A DNA stretch of 64,000 bases, taken from Castanea sativa (lineage: Eukaryota > Streptophyta > Magnoliopsida > Fagales > Fagaceae). Each line of letters opens with the position of its first letter. Positions within the stretch are counted from its first letter, which is position 1. Below are positions 35,777-49,244 of this stretch, piece after piece. The translations under genes were made by a program, and so were the position numbers. The notes under the pieces were generated by a model that was given only the letters and a program-made list of their open reading frames with translations, was not told where the DNA came from and did not search any database. The DNA is taken from the NCBI RefSeq assembly GCF_040712315.1, contig NC_134018.1, positions 2,046,001-2,110,000 on the forward strand, in the 5' to 3' direction.

Positions 35777-36670
35777 TCACATGGTGACGCAATTGCTAGG
35801 GTATGGATCAGAAATCACTGCATAGTACAAGGGCACCTGAGGATATTGGCCATAACTTGATGACCATAGAATTGGAGTTGGGTTGTCTTCTTTTTCCTCA
35901 GGTATCTTCTCAGCACTACTTTGAGTACTTTCTTCGAGTTTTTGCACACTCTCTATGGTGGCGTAGCCAAGCTTCTTCCTTAATGAGCGGGTCAAACTAG
36001 CTGAATCAACTCCATCTCCAATCACTACAACTTGACTTTTATCTGCTCCTTCGATTGCTACCGAGGTCACACCTGTTTGAAAATTGTCAAAATAATAGTC
36101 AAATGATTGAATTTACTATTTTCTAGTAACCTAAACTATACATTGGATAAATTGATAATTTATCATCATATTAGAGCATATGGTTTTGAGTTCAAGCCAT
36201 TAGTAGGCTCTACCTTCCATATAATTATAAAAAACTAAAAATCTAATTTCTTGATCCCTATATATTAAGAGGGAATTTAGGCTCGTGTCTGAGTAAAAAT
36301 GTTAAAATAATGATTAAATAATTAAATATATACATTTCAAACTTGTTAAGATATAGTCTAGAATGCAGTTTTCAAAAGCAAAAGAGATTCGAAGTTTTAT
36401 ACGCAGTTACACACCTTCTGCCACAGTGGCAATCTTCATGGCCTTGGTTCTGCATTTCTCACAATTCATTTGCACATTTATTACTATCTTTTGCTGCACC
36501 ATTGGATATGCATAACATATAATGCATTAGTATCTTTTAACTAGAATAAAATATAAAAAGAAAAAAGAAAAACTGTTTTCTTTAGTATTAAATACTCAAA
36601 ACGTACTTTCATTTCATTGATACATATAACTTGTTTTAGGAGGGAAAATTGAAAATGTGATTACCTTCAT
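35777..36670 (-). CDS. HMA-4: small HMA-domain isoprenylated protein, intact
   Basis: Exons 36665-36670, 36415-36493 and 35777-36072 on the minus strand give 126 aa. The metal loop M-N-C13-E-K-C16 is intact, followed by a RTKAMKIAT helix, GVTSVAIEG, SQVVVIGDGVDSASL and RSLRKKLGYATIESV, an acidic linker, a Trp/Ser/Tyr-rich tail and a Cys-Val-Thr-Met CaaX box. It is the block B partner of HMA-1, from which it differs by three extra codons in the linker and by keeping Cys16. Both hallmark features are present, so it is the best candidate for a working gene of this pair. Family knowledge suggests metal binding or partner binding at membranes; the actual partner is unknown. Confidence 0.9.
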
Positions 36671-36758
36671 GTTTGATAGTTTAAAACAAATTGTAATTAA
36701 TAAAAGAATCCCTAGATATGATATGAAGGTGTGTTTATGGAAAAAGAGACCGCACTGT

Positions 36759-36768
36759 CTATTTATAG
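36759..36768 (-). promoter_or_regulatory. TATA box of HMA-4
   Basis: CTATAAATAG on the minus strand lies about 89 bp before the ATG, identical to the HMA-1 box. Confidence 0.6.
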
Positions 36769-36770
36769 TA

Positions 36771-37977
36771 TATGAGTGCTTAGTAATAATAATAATAATA
36801 AAATCTGTGGACTCGTACACACGGTTCCTACCTAAACAAATAATTGAAATAGTAAACCAAGTACAAACCCCGCGTTTTCCAGTGACCGAGTCAATCCCAT
36901 ACATTACATTGCAGTTTCGAAGTCAGTAATTTCCTCTCTAAGCAATTAAATTCTATAAAATGTACTATATTACATATTCATTTATCCTTTTTTTTTATTT
37001 GTAATTATTTATGTATCTATGCTCTTGTATTACTCTAATTTTTCACTCATTCAGTTCTATCCCTCTAATTTTTATTTTTATTATTATTTTTTTCATTTTG
37101 GAGCTATCTTATCTCGAAGTGCATTCAATTACATTACATCAATAACATATTGGAAGAAAACTTAGAAGTGTAAGTACATTGTCAAAAGGGATATTACACT
37201 TGTTATATCCACTAATACAAATATTGATAATTAATGAAGAAATTTTCAGTTTTAAAATGATGAAAAAAACGTCCATATTTAAAACATGAAAAAAGAAAAA
37301 TGAATGTAAAAAAAAAAAAAAAAAAAAACGAATTCGAGAGTATTATTGCCCTTGTCAAAATATTTGATACTTCAACTTTTCCAGAATTAAGGGACTATTA
37401 TATAAGTTAAATAGCAAGAAATGTGGAAAGAAAAAGGAACTAATAATCGTGTGAAGATAACTGCTCTTAGCATACGGTTGTGATCTATGTCGTTTTTCAT
37501 CCAATTTTGTTTGCTTAGACCTCCATTTATTCAAATTTTCTATTTATACTAATACTCTCTTCTTATAATTTTCAAATAAAAATTTAGAACAAGGTCAAAT
37601 CAATTATAGGATGTTTCCTAGAGTCTATGGTATTAATAAATTTATGTAATTTTCATAAATTTACGATTGAATCACAAGGGCTGCTCTGGCATCATCTTCT
37701 GTAACCCAATTTTTGTAATAGATCTAAGATGACTATAACCTCACAAAAAATTAAGGTACGCAAAAACCTACATAAAATAATAATAAGATTGACACATTTG
37801 TCATCACTATTCAGTATCAATTTTCAAGCTAGGTCAGCTAATAAAAATTAAAGCTAATTTAATTCTTCTTTTGATAATTCGATAGTTGGGTTGGGGATTT
37901 GAATTTTGTACGTTTTTGTTGGAAAATATCAAGAGTTACAACTTGAACTACATGCTTCTTGGCTAAAACTAAATTAT

Positions 37978-38054
<77 letters not shown>

Positions 38055-39229
38055 ACCATGTAAAAAAAGTAATTTTTAAAAAAACAAAGCACAATCTTTA
38101 TATGTTTTAAGATAACGCCTGACTATCAATAACTATAGAGTCAAAAAAAAATTTCATTTTTTTTTTTAATTTAAGAACTTAAATTAAAAAATGAAATTTT
38201 TTTAATAAATGATAAGATGATAAGTTTTTAATAATAAATAATTAAAGATGCTTGTAATAAATCTAAATAAATAATAATAACAACTTGTCAACATGAAAAA
38301 AATATTGTATCTTAGCATTACTTGCATAACCATAGATTGGTTCAGGACAATATCTTGTATCATTTGGTAGGTGTGATTTTTGGTTTTTTTTTTTTTTACT
38401 AAAGTCTAAACCTCGTGAATTGGAAGATTAATTTGAAAGTGGACCTCTTGCATATGTGAAAGCTAATCAGTCTTCTAATCTCATGGAACAAAAGTTCTAC
38501 AATGTTTGGCACTTTTAGGAAGACCGAGGAATATCGTATGAAGTTTCAGCATTTGGTAGGAAAGACATAAGGTAATGCTTTTTTAAGAAGCTTTTATATG
38601 TAAAGTAGTTCTGACTTGAAGCCTGCCGTGTGGGCCTTTACTTTTACTTTCCTGGCTGCGTACATGAATGTGGGGGCAGTAGTCTTACGTTTTGTTTGGT
38701 AGATTCTACATCCCATCGATCTAATGTTTTCTTCGATAACTGATGTTACTGATGAAGAATAAAGTTTTTCTCCAACAAAGTTTTTAACAATTAAATTTTT
38801 AAAATTTACATTTAAAAAATAAATAAAAAATTTTAAAAATTTCTTTCCAAACTAGTTTAAAAAGAAACTTTGTTCATGAATAAATGAAGAAACGAAAAAT
38901 AGAATATTGAGTAGTCATTAATTGACTCCTTTCATCTATTTAAATTATTTAACAAATGAAAAAGAAAACCTTTTAAAAATCATTTTTGCATTTTGTTAAT
39001 ATATAATTTGATAGTTATAGCAACAGGGTAAATAAGATAGAAGAGATTTGAATCCTAAACGTTTTTATTTAAACATTGAGAAGTATAATTTTTGGTAATT
39101 TGTGAATTTTATGCCATACCGACACTATTAAGTAAAGAAAGTCAGATGTTGATTTTATAAGTGCTTAAACTACTTAGCGTACATCATTTAGGGTGGGACT
39201 GATTATAACATTGTGCAACTCTTGTCACT
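36771..39229. other. Gene-free upstream region of HMA-4
   Basis: It is collinear with 6425-8224 and 11018-12660 of block A, but without the solo LTR and hAT insertions found there. It contains a (TA)n tract of about 71 bp at 37981-38051. No gene is seen. Confidence 0.65.
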
Positions 39230-42200
39230 CACTTTCTTATCATACCTTTGAGCCATCTTCTGTTGATAATTTGCTAGCCGGACAGTAGCCATCTCTCAGG
39301 GTTCTTCCAGTAAATCCAACTTTCCGTCATTAACTCCTCATTATTAGCTGGAGAAAAATCTAAGACCCTCATACTAGAAATGCTTATCTCCACAAGGATG
39401 ATTGCCTCAGTTCCGTAAGTCATGGAATAAGGGGTTTTGCCAGTAGATCTCTGTGGTGTTGTTCGGTAAGCCCATAGTATGTTAGGCAACTTCTCGGTCC
39501 ACCTACCCTTTGCTCCCTCCAACCTCTTCTTTAACCCGCTTACGATTTCCTTATTCATCACCTCTTCTTGGTCATTACTCTGCGGGTATGCTAGAGTTGA
39601 ATACCTATTCTTAATCCCGAGGTCACCGTAGTATTTCTGAAAAGCCTTAGTATCGAATTGCAACTCGTTATTCGACACTAGAGATTCCGATACTCCGAAC
39701 CTTGTTAGTATGTTTTTTCATACAAACTTCTTCACGTCAACATCTCGAATATTTGCCAAGGTTTCAGCTTCAGCTCACTTGGTAAAATAGTCAACAACTA
39801 CTAGCACAAGTTGTCTATTTCCAATTGCTTAGGGGAATGGTCCAATGATGTCTAGTCCCTACCGAGCAAAGGGCCATGGGTTGCTTATTGGATTTAAACT
39901 CCCACCTGGTTAATGTATAATCGGTGTATGCTTCTAGCATTGCTCAAACCTTTTTACGTATTTAGCAACATCCTTTTATATCCTCAGCCACCAGAACCCT
40001 TGGGTCGTTGCTCGATGTGCTAGAGAACGACTCCCTACATGGTTGCCACACACTCCCTCATGCAACTCGGTCAAAAGATCATTAACCTTTGATGGGTGGA
40101 GGCACAACAGATAGGACCCACAGAACGACCTTCTGTATAATCTCTGGTCTCGGGATAACCAGAATCGCGCAACTACTGTTCGTACCCTCTCAGTCTCTTT
40201 GACTTTGTTCGACAACACATCCTCACCTAGACATTCTATGATCGGATCTATCTAGCTTGATCCGAGTGTCGATATTACTGAGATTCCCACACCTGGGTCA
40301 ATGCTAGGCTCGCACAACATTTCTATTGTAATCAACCGAGGAATGCAATTATCCAAGAATGGGGCCAATGTTACTAATGAGTTAGCATGCCTATTTTGCC
40401 CTCAAAACGTTTGGATCACCTTTGCCTTTTGAAACCTGCCCATCAACTGACCTACCAACCTCAAATATTCAACCATCCAGGAATTCTTGGCCTTAAAATT
40501 TCATCAACCTAATTCACCACCAACTGAGAATCCGAATAGATCTCTACATCCATCGCCTCTAGCTTCAGTGCAGCTTTAAGTCCCGCAATAAGTGCTTCAT
40601 ACTTAGCTTCGTTATTTGATGCTTCGAAACCTAATCTTAAGGAATGCTCCAACTTCACTCCCTCTGGTGACATAATCACGATGCCAATTCCCACACCCTG
40701 AGCATTAGATGCGACGTCAACGAAAACCCTCCACGACTGGACAGAAACATTATAAATCCTACTAGGGCCCTTCTCTACAGGTGTGAATTTCACAAGAAAA
40801 TCTCCAAGCACCTATCCCTTGACTGAGGTCCTTTGTCCGTACCTAATGTTAAACGATCTGAGCTTAGTGCCCCACTTTGCTATCCTCCCTATAGAATCAA
40901 ATCTTTTTAGCAAAGACTACAACGGGTACTCTGTTAATACGTACAAAATATGTGCTTGGAAATAATGGGGCAACTTCCTAATGGCATGGACTAATGCTAG
41001 TGCAAGCTTTTCCAAGGGCAAATATCCGGTTTCTACATCAACCAGTGTTTTACTAATATAATAGATCGGTCTTTGCACTCCCTCCTAATTTTTTAGCAAG
41101 ACTGCATTCACAGCATGCTCGGACACTGCAAGATACATAAATAAATCCTCCCTTGGGTCCGGGTAAGATAAGATCAGTGGATTGGCCAAATATTTCTTTC
41201 AAGTTCTAGAATGCTTCTTCACATTTTTTCGTCCATTGAAACCCTTTCCACTTCTTCAACAAATGATAAGGGGGTTGGCATCTGTTCGTCGATTTCAATA
41301 TGAAACGGTTCAAAGCGGCTATCATCCCTGTCAGCTTCTGCATGTCCTTCGGGTTGCTCAGTGGCTTGAGACGCTTAATAGCAATTATCTGGTTGGGATT
41401 CACTTCTATTCCTTGGTGCGTAATCATATACCCCAGAAATGTTTTGGCCCCTGTACTGCAGGCACACTTATCAGCATTGAGGCATAGCTTATATCGCCTA
41501 AGTATCTCAAATGTCTCCTTCAAATCTTCCACATGCCTTTGGCTCTCTCGAATTTTCACAACCATGCGATCTTATCTCTAAACATCTGGGTTATCATACT
41601 TTGATAAGTGGCCCCTACATTTTTAAGTCCAAAGGGCATTACCGTGTAGTAGTAATTGTCCTTAAGGGTTATGAAGGACGTTTTCTCCTAATCCTCAAAT
41701 GCCAGCGCAATCTGATGGTAACTTTGGAAAGCATCTAAGAAGTTCATCCTTGGGTGTTCGCATGTTGCATTAACTAACTGATCGATCTTCGGGATGGGGA
41801 AGGGGTCCTTAGGACATGCCCGATTAAGATAAGTGAAATCTACATAAACCTGCCACTTACCATTCTTCTTTTGAACCACCATAGTGTTTGACAACCATTC
41901 CGGGAAAAATACCTCTCGAATAGCCCTAGCTTGTTTCAGTCTTGCTACCTCTTCCTTTACAGTCTTAACATATTGCTTGGCTGACCTCCTTTGCTTCTGT
42001 TTCTTGGGGGGAAACAATAGGTCCATGTTTAACTTATGACTAATGAACTCTGAATCTACCCCGGGAATGTCGTACGGGCTCTAGGCAAAAATATTCAAAT
42101 TCTGAACCAAGGTCAACAATAAGGCCACCAGATCTTCCTGCCTTATACTTCTACCTTCCTAGAAGCTCTTATTCCTATAAGGAAGTATCTGGACCTTAAT

Positions 42201-44333
42201 GAGATCCTCTGCATAGTCAACCCCCTTGCCCTTCACGGGCTCTTGTAATTGCTATGTTAGATCTTGCTCGGCTGACTCCTTCTGCTTGATCTCATGGATG
42301 ACGGCCGCTACTAAACATTGTCTTGCAACCTGTTAATCACCCCTTACTACGACAATTCCTTCTTCGGTATGAAATTTCACCTTTATATGCAGGGTAGACG
42401 ACACGACTCCTATAGCGTGAATCCACGATTGCCCTAGAATAGCGGTGTACGGGGAGAAAGCATTCACCACAACGAAGTTTACCATCACCTCCTTCCCTCA
42501 GTATTAACAGGCAATGAGATTTGCCTATCAGGGATTACCACCTTTCCGTCAAATCCTACTAAGGCAGTGTCATATTTAGACAAGTCCTTTGGTTTTAACC
42601 CAAACCCCTTATAAAGGTCGAGGTACATCACTTTAGCCCCGCTCCCTTGATCTACCAATACTCTTTTTACTAAAAAATGAACAATTTTAGTGGTGACTAC
42701 GAGGGCATCATCATGCGTTTAGATCATTCCTTCCAAATCTTCATCCCCAAACTTAATCGGTTCCCTGCTAAACTTCGGCCTTTTACCTGGTCGATCATTA
42801 TCCTCGACATTCTCCATCGAAACCACGCTTAGGATCCCCTTTTGTTGGCTTAAATTAGTGCCAATTGAAGTCGCGTGTATAACTTCGATAACCCCCAACG
42901 ACAGTGGAAGAGTGTTCCCTCGGTTTCTTAATGCCTGCCCTGTCGCATTTTCCTCTAGTGCAACTACAAACTCCTTCAAGTGCCCAAACTTCACCAGTTA
43001 CTCCAAATGATCCTTAAATACCCTACACTGCTCGATCATGTGTCCCTTTTCTAGGTGGTATGTACATTACAAGTTCTGATTTCTTCTAGCTAGATCACCT
43101 CCATCTTGTCTAGAATCTTATGCAAGGGTCTTTAAATGCCACATTAATCTCCCCGGTTCGAGTGTTAGGCTCCTAAATCCTTATTTCTCTCCTTGGCCTC
43201 TGCTGAAATCCCTTGGGCCATAAATCCTTTGCGTACTGCGAAGTGGCGGGAGCCTTTCCCTTACTTTGCTGCTGGTCATCTTGCAACCTCTTATGCTCTT
43301 GAATTCGCCTCCATAGCTGATACATGTTCACAGAGGGCCACATGGTTAATAAGTCCCTCCGCTCGAAATCCTAAGGGAGTCCCAACCTAAAGGTGCTAGC
43401 AGCCACCTTCTCATTACCTCCCCCGATTTCTTTGTGCAGCTCTTAATACCAGTTGGCATAACTTCAAAGACTTTCTCCCACTCATATTTTCATGGACAGT
43501 AAAGCATCAACGGGCTGGGGCACTCGACTACAAGTAATGAATTGAGCCTTGAACTCCTGAATTTGCTTTCTAAAGTTGTGGATTGACCCTTTCCATAGCC
43601 CATTAAACCATCTCAAAGTTGTAGGTTCGAGACTAGAAGGAAATACCTTGCACGTAAATGCATCATTCTAACTATAAAGCGACATCATTTGGATGTAATG
43701 GCTAACATGTTCAATGGGGTCCGCCTTACCATTATATGAGATGAATGGCAATCGGTTAAAATGTCTTGGCATTTGAGTACGCTCAATTTCGTTTGAGGAT
43801 GGCAACCAAGCAAGTCTTTGTAGTGCCCGACTCATCGCGTCCATTGCAGCACTATGTCGCCTATGTCAGTTGGGAGAGTCCGACAGTTGCTCGACGAACT
43901 CGCTCAATCGACGTGAACTACTCTGGTGGGAAAACTGCCCTCTGCTCTCCCCTGTGTTATTAGAGTCCTCGGGAGACTCATCACAGTTCCTTCTCCAGCG
44001 CCTTCCCCGCAATTCTAACTTCAAGTTTCTGACTTGCTTACGTAAACTCTCTAACTCCTGATCCCTTTTTTCATATAGTTCTTGCTTAAGGATGTATGAT
44101 TCTAATCTATACCCTTGCGAAGATCCTTCCCTCGAATCTAGCTGCTCTATGTGCTTTTCATGCCTGTAATCCTGGTCCCTCTTCTGCCTACTTTCACGCC
44201 ATCTAGAGGCTCGAGATGAGCCCCTAGACCGACTATCAACAGAACTTGTTGAGTGTTGGTCGGCCAGGCTCAAAGGTGACTAGCTTTGCTTGGAGCTTCA
44301 GCTGAGTAGGAGATTCCCATAAACGGCGCGAAT
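39230..44333 (-). pseudogene. Ty3/gypsy (Tat-like) gag-pol remnant, 3'-truncated
   Basis: Minus-strand fragments in order are gag N-terminal (43866-44273, Arg/Ser-rich), gag core (about 43400-43850), capsid/nucleocapsid tail and protease region (about 42300-43080), reverse transcriptase (41206-42026, with KNGKWQVYVDF and CPKDPFPIPKIDQL), RNase H (40509-40811, with FVDVASNAQGVGIG and EAKYEALIAGL), integrase zinc-binding part (39976-40218) and integrase core (39274-39678, with AYRTTPQRSTGKTP). Stops and frameshifts are frequent. The catalytic YxDD box of the RT is missing: the sequence skips it at about 41561-41570. The integrase end and 3' LTR are missing. The RT and RNase H style fits the Tat lineage. 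Confidence 0.88.
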
Positions 44334-44911
44334 TGTGACAAGTACAACTCGGTTAATAGGTTGACTGCTAAGCTAAGCTCACAATCTATTTGTTGTTGTG
44401 GGTGTGTGGATATCCTACAATGGGAAACTCCTAAGGGCATGATTGTTGTACCCTTCCAGATGTTCCCTATTACCCCCTAAGCAAGCTCTCTCTTTTTATC
44501 TCCTCTTCTTAGTTTCTCCACTAATTCTCTGTTTCCTCACCCCCCACTCTACAACCCCCATTTCTCCTTCTTTCCCTCTATTTATAAGCTTCCTTAGTAG
44601 GTTAGTGATAATTACATTAGATGGTTTTTCGTGTAGGTGGAGCGCCCTTTTGGATTATTCCTAACAAAAAAGGGCCCCACTTTAGAAACGAGCGTGTCAA
44701 GTTTGGGACTTGCAGCTGACACCAGATGTTGTTCAGCAACAACCTCTCCCAAGGCATTACCGAGATACCTTGGGGCGGGCTCCAAGTAATACCAAACCCT
44801 GAGGTTGAGATAGTCCGTGGGCACCTCGGCCGAGCAGTGTGGGCTAGGTCCAACGAATGACCATTATCCGACCTACGACCCATGGGCCATCACTTAATGG
44901 ACCGAAGACCA
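44334..44911 (-). mobile_element. 5' LTR of the Ty3/gypsy element
   Basis: A 578 bp segment runs from TGTGACAAG to GAAGACCA on the plus strand. On the minus strand it is followed directly by a CGCGCCGTTTATGG-like primer-binding region and then gag, so it is the 5' LTR. Block-B host sequence resumes just right of it. Confidence 0.68.
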
Positions 44912-44996
44912 TAATATATATATATATAAAAGTTTATGGATAGTATTTTTCACAATTGTTAATTTAAATTGTTTATTGTAATTGACGTATAATAAG

Positions 44997-45197
44997 TGTG
45001 CATTTGGTGTGGATTTTTTTTACCAACTTATTTTACTGTTCGGCTTATTTTTGCTATTATTAATGGCCCCACTACACTTTTTGGTACTATTCATGGGTCC
45101 TACTGTACTATTTCAGCTAATTTTTACTTTTATTTACAGCACTTTCAGTAAAAATATTTTCAGTTTCAGCAAAATAAACAAATCCCAAATAGATACA
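44997..45197. mobile_element. Short MITE in the HMA-2 upstream tract of block B
   Basis: A 201 bp insertion is absent from the same tract in blocks A (14812) and C (53460). It starts TGTGCATTTGGTGTGG and ends with an approximate inverse (CCCAAATAGATACA), flanked by AAG on both sides. It resembles the outer part of the insertion at 8225-11017. Confidence 0.62.
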
Positions 45198-45780
45198 AAG
45201 AATGATATAATGATGTCAACGATTACGTAAAAAGTTTTTGAAATATATTGTGTCCTTAACCTCATTGAAAAATGATGTCAACAATGATGTAAAAAGTTTG
45301 TGAAAAATAGCATCCTTAACATCGTTGAAAAAAAAAAAAAGATACGATAGAATTTTAAATCTATTGTATTCCATTCATAATAATTGTTTTTTATTATCAG
45401 GTCAAGACACTAATGATTTTTTCCTATTATGTCCACACTATAATGATTATTCTTTCTCGTAAGATCAAGAAATTAACTGATTTTTCTTTATTTGATAATA
45501 AAATATTTTACCAATTGAGACTTAAGATTATTGAAACAGACGCAAAGAGACGAAAGAGTTGCACCTACATCTACATGTGCAGTTTAATAGGAGTGGGGAA
45601 TGGTATTTAATTGTAAAGTTGATTACTTATTAGTCTCCTACAATTCTGTCCTGCAGTGCACTTTTTGATTGGCTTATTGATAATCAATAATCAATAATAG
45701 TCATCTCTCTCTCTCTCTCTCTCATTTTTTCTGTGGTCAAGACATCTTAACTTGTGCTTTTTATGCCTCCAATTGTAGAT

Positions 45781-46300
45781 CTAGGGTTTTTGTACCCAAA
45801 ACTCTCTCAAGTTTTCTATCAATAATATTCCTTGAAGAATTTCAAAATTCGGTGTTGTAGAAGTTGCTACCATACAAAATCAACAACTGCTGGTGATTTG
45901 AAACTTTTGAGTGGGATCTTAAAGTCACAAACATGGATGTTTGTGTGCAACTGATTTAAGATAGAAGAGTTTGTGAATTCGAGTTGCACGTGGTCGTTGG
46001 AGTAAGTACTACAAGAGGTAGTAGTAGATTTAGTGTTAAGTCTATTGTAAAACCTTCAATTCTGTCATTGTGAATCTTTTACCTCGAGGATAGTAAGGTC
46101 AAATCATTTTCAGGTTTTTTACCTTAAAACTAGATGGTTTCAATTGTTTTTCTAGGCAATCATATCGTTGTCTTATTTATTTTTCCGTATTGCATGATAT
46201 GAGTTATTACCGTTTAACCTAGATATGAACAAGAAACCTAAGTGTCAACTTGGTTAATTAATTATGTCAAACAATCTAAGCATTCAGAGGTCTAAACAAA
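45781..46300. mobile_element. LTR fragment, inverted relative to the HMA-1 intron copy
   Basis: About 520 bp match, in reverse complement, the first part of the solo LTR at 4965-5860. Shared stretches include a TTTGTACCCAAAACTCTC tract and a CCTCGAGGATAGTAAGGT tract. It sits exactly where the HMA-1 type gene would be expected in block C. Confidence 0.65.
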
Positions 46301-47107
46301 ACAAACAAAAATGATGAAAAAAAAAGCCCATATTTAAAACATAAAAAATAAATGTCAAAAAAACGAATTTGAGAGTATTATCGCCCTTGTCAAAATATTT
46401 GATACTTTCAAGTTTTGTAGAACTAAGGGACTATTATATATGTCAAATAGCAAGAAATGTGGAAAGGAAAAGGAACTAATAATCGTGTGAGGATAACAGG
46501 CTCATAGCATATACGGTTGTGACCTATGTTTTCTTTCATCCAATTTTCTTTGTTTAGACCTCCATTAACCCAAATTTTCTATTTATACTAATATTCTCTT
46601 GTTATAATTTTCAAATTAAAATTTAGAATAAGCTCAAATCAATTATAGGATGTCTCCCAGGGTCTATCGTATTAATTTATATAATTTTCTCAAATTTACT
46701 ATTGAATCACAAGGGCTGCTCTGGCATCATCTTCTTTGTAATAGATCTAAGATGACTGTAACCTCACAAAAAAATTAAGATACGCCAAAACTCATCTAAA
46801 ATAATAATAATAAGATTGACACATATGCCATCACTTCTCATTATCAATCTTCAAGATGCGTTAGCTTATAAAAATTATTGATATTATTTTCTTGTTTTGA
46901 TAATTCAATAACTGGGTTGAGGGATTTGAAATTTGAATGTTTTTGTTGGAAAATATCAAAAGGTGTGAGTTGAACTATATGCTTCTTGGCTAAAACTAAA
47001 TTTTCAAAAGAAAAAAAATGTCCAAAAAAAAGTAATCTTTTAGAAAATAATAATAATAATAACAACAACAACAACAACAATAACAATAAGCACTATATTT
47101 ATATGTT

Positions 47108-48577
47108 GGCGAAAATGCACTTTTCATCTCTACATTTTGGGTCAATTCCCATTTTGGTCCCAAAATTGATTTCGTTGCAAATTTCGTCTCTAAAAAAAGA
47201 AAATCGTTTTTAAAATGGTCCCTGCCATTAACCCACTGACGGAAGCCTCCAACGTGGCAGACAGAATGTTCTGCTTGCTAACATGGCGCTAACATGCCCA
47301 TTAAAATATTATTAAAAATAATCATTTGGCATTTTTAAATGCTACATCAGCATTTTAATTGATAAAAAATTAAAACAAAAAATTTTTAATTCCTCAATTT
47401 TAATTTTAATTTTAAAAAATAAAAAACAAAATTTTACTTTTTTAGTTTTAAACGATTTTTTTATTAATCTAATTAAATTAATTAGAAAATTCAAAAAGCT
47501 TGACGGTTCTCATTTCAAAGAACAACAAGTTTCAATTGTCTTTTTATTACAAATCTAAAAGATATCAAAAACGTCTTCCTCCTCCCTCTCTCTAATCAAC
47601 AAGAACGAAGGCCAAAAAACAACTCAAACTTTTGTCCTCTCATCAAGAACACTTGAAGCCAAAAACCAAAAAAAGAAAAGAAAAGAGGAAGATATCGATC
47701 TAGGTTGAACAAGACGATGGACTGGGTGGTGGAGGGAATGAGCCGAAGGAAGATCTGAATGGTGGAGGTGATGAGCCTTGGTGGATCTGGGCTGTCGGAT
47801 TTTCTCTTCGATCTCTCTGTCTCGGGTCTTTTGGCTTTGCGTGGTGGGTCAAATCGGCCTTTCTCTCCTCCGCCAACCCCAACAAGTCCACCTCCACCAT
47901 CGAAGCGGCAACGCTCTTCTTCAAATCGGTCATTCTGTTTTGGTCTTGCTGGGGTTTGTCTTGTGGGTCATGCTGTTTGGGTCTTGAGACCGTGAGGGTT
48001 GATCTTGATTTTGATCTGGGTCTGTGTTTGATCTCTATTTGTGATCAGGATCTATGTTTGTGTTTGATCTCTGTTTTTTTTTTCTTTTTTTGTTTGTGTT
48101 GTTATGATCTGGATTGGAGTTATTGGTTATGGGTTTGTGTTATTGTAATCTGGGTTTGAGTTCTTCATTGCTGGGTTTGATTGGGAAGAACGTGAAGAAC
48201 AAGTGTAATGATCTTGTGAAAATTAATAATGATAAGTAATTTTTTTAAAAAAATTAAATTAGATTTAAGGTTTTTTCAAAATTTAATTTATTTTTATATT
48301 AATTTTCTGATGTGGCTCTGTTAAAAAAAAAAATGTGACGTGGCATTTAAAAATTCCAAATAATTATTTTTAATAATATTTTAATGGCCACGTCAGCGCC
48401 ACGTCAGCAAGTAAGACCTTCCGTCTGCCACGTAGGAGGTTTCCATCAATGGGTTAACGGTAGGAACCATTTTAAAAACAATTTTCTTTTTTTAGGGATG
48501 AAATTTGTAACAAAATCAATTTTGGGACCAAAATGGGAATTGACCCAAAATGTAGAGACAAAAAGTGCATTTTCACC
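47108..48577. mobile_element. MULE-like element with long terminal inverted repeats and cargo
   Basis: The left end GGCGAAAATGCACTTTT and the right end read inward GGTGAAAATGCACTTTT begin inverted repeats of about 200 bp or more. Flanks are a perfect 9 bp duplication TTATATGTT (47099-47107 and 48578-48586). Blocks A and B lack it. Length is 1470 bp. The interior (about 47500-48230) is richer in GC, with Pro/Ser-rich open frames on both strands, and may be captured host DNA; I do not recognise a protein in it. No transposase is seen. Confidence 0.82.
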
Positions 48578-49244
48578 TTATATGTTTTAAGATAATTCTT
48601 GACTATCAATAATTCTAGAGTCACAACTTTTTCTCTTTTTTATTTAAAAAATTAAATTAAATTAAATAATTAAAATTTTAAAAATAAATGTTAAGATTAG
48701 AAGTTTTTAATAGTAGATAATTAAGTGATGTTTGTAATAAATAAATGAGAATCAATAACAACTTGTCAACACGAAAAAATATTGTGTTTATAGCATTGCT
48801 AGCGCAACCATACTCGCACAACCATAAATTGGTTCTATCACTTCTATGTCTTCAAGACAATATCTTGTACCTTTTAGTAGTTGAGTTTTTTTCTCTAAAA
48901 GTCTAAACCTCGTGAATTGGAAGATTGGAAAGTGTACCTCTTGCATATGTGAAAGCTTGAATGTTTAGAGTAGGAAATTTTGGTCATACTTTGTCAATTT
49001 GCTAATCAGTCTCCTAATCTCAAGCAACGAAAATTCTAAAATGTTTGGCACTTTTAAGAAGACTGAGGAATATCGTATGAAGTTTCAGCATTTGGTGGGA
49101 AAGATAAAAGGTAATATATTTTTATGAAGCTTTTTATGTAAAGTTCAATTTTTTGAAGTAAAAAGTAGTCTGTCATGATGGCCATCAATTGGTCAAGGTT
49201 ACTTTCCTATCTGCGTAGGTGAATGTGGGGGCAGTAGTCTAAGT

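Larger units (their letters stand above)
31685..45660. repeat. Segmental duplication, block B (HMA-4)
   Basis: This is the second copy of the block, collinear with 2366 onward up to about 39220. There it is interrupted by a Tat-type Ty3/gypsy element (39230-44911), then it resumes at 44926 with the HMA-2 upstream tract. The HMA-2 type gene is gone and the HMA-3 type gene is missing to the right, where block C starts. Insertions unique to this copy lie at 32193-32759 and about 33843-35231. Confidence 0.83.

Noticed and set aside
37859..38092. Minus-strand frame with alternating Tyr-Ile
   Set aside because: It is a translation of a (TA)n microsatellite.
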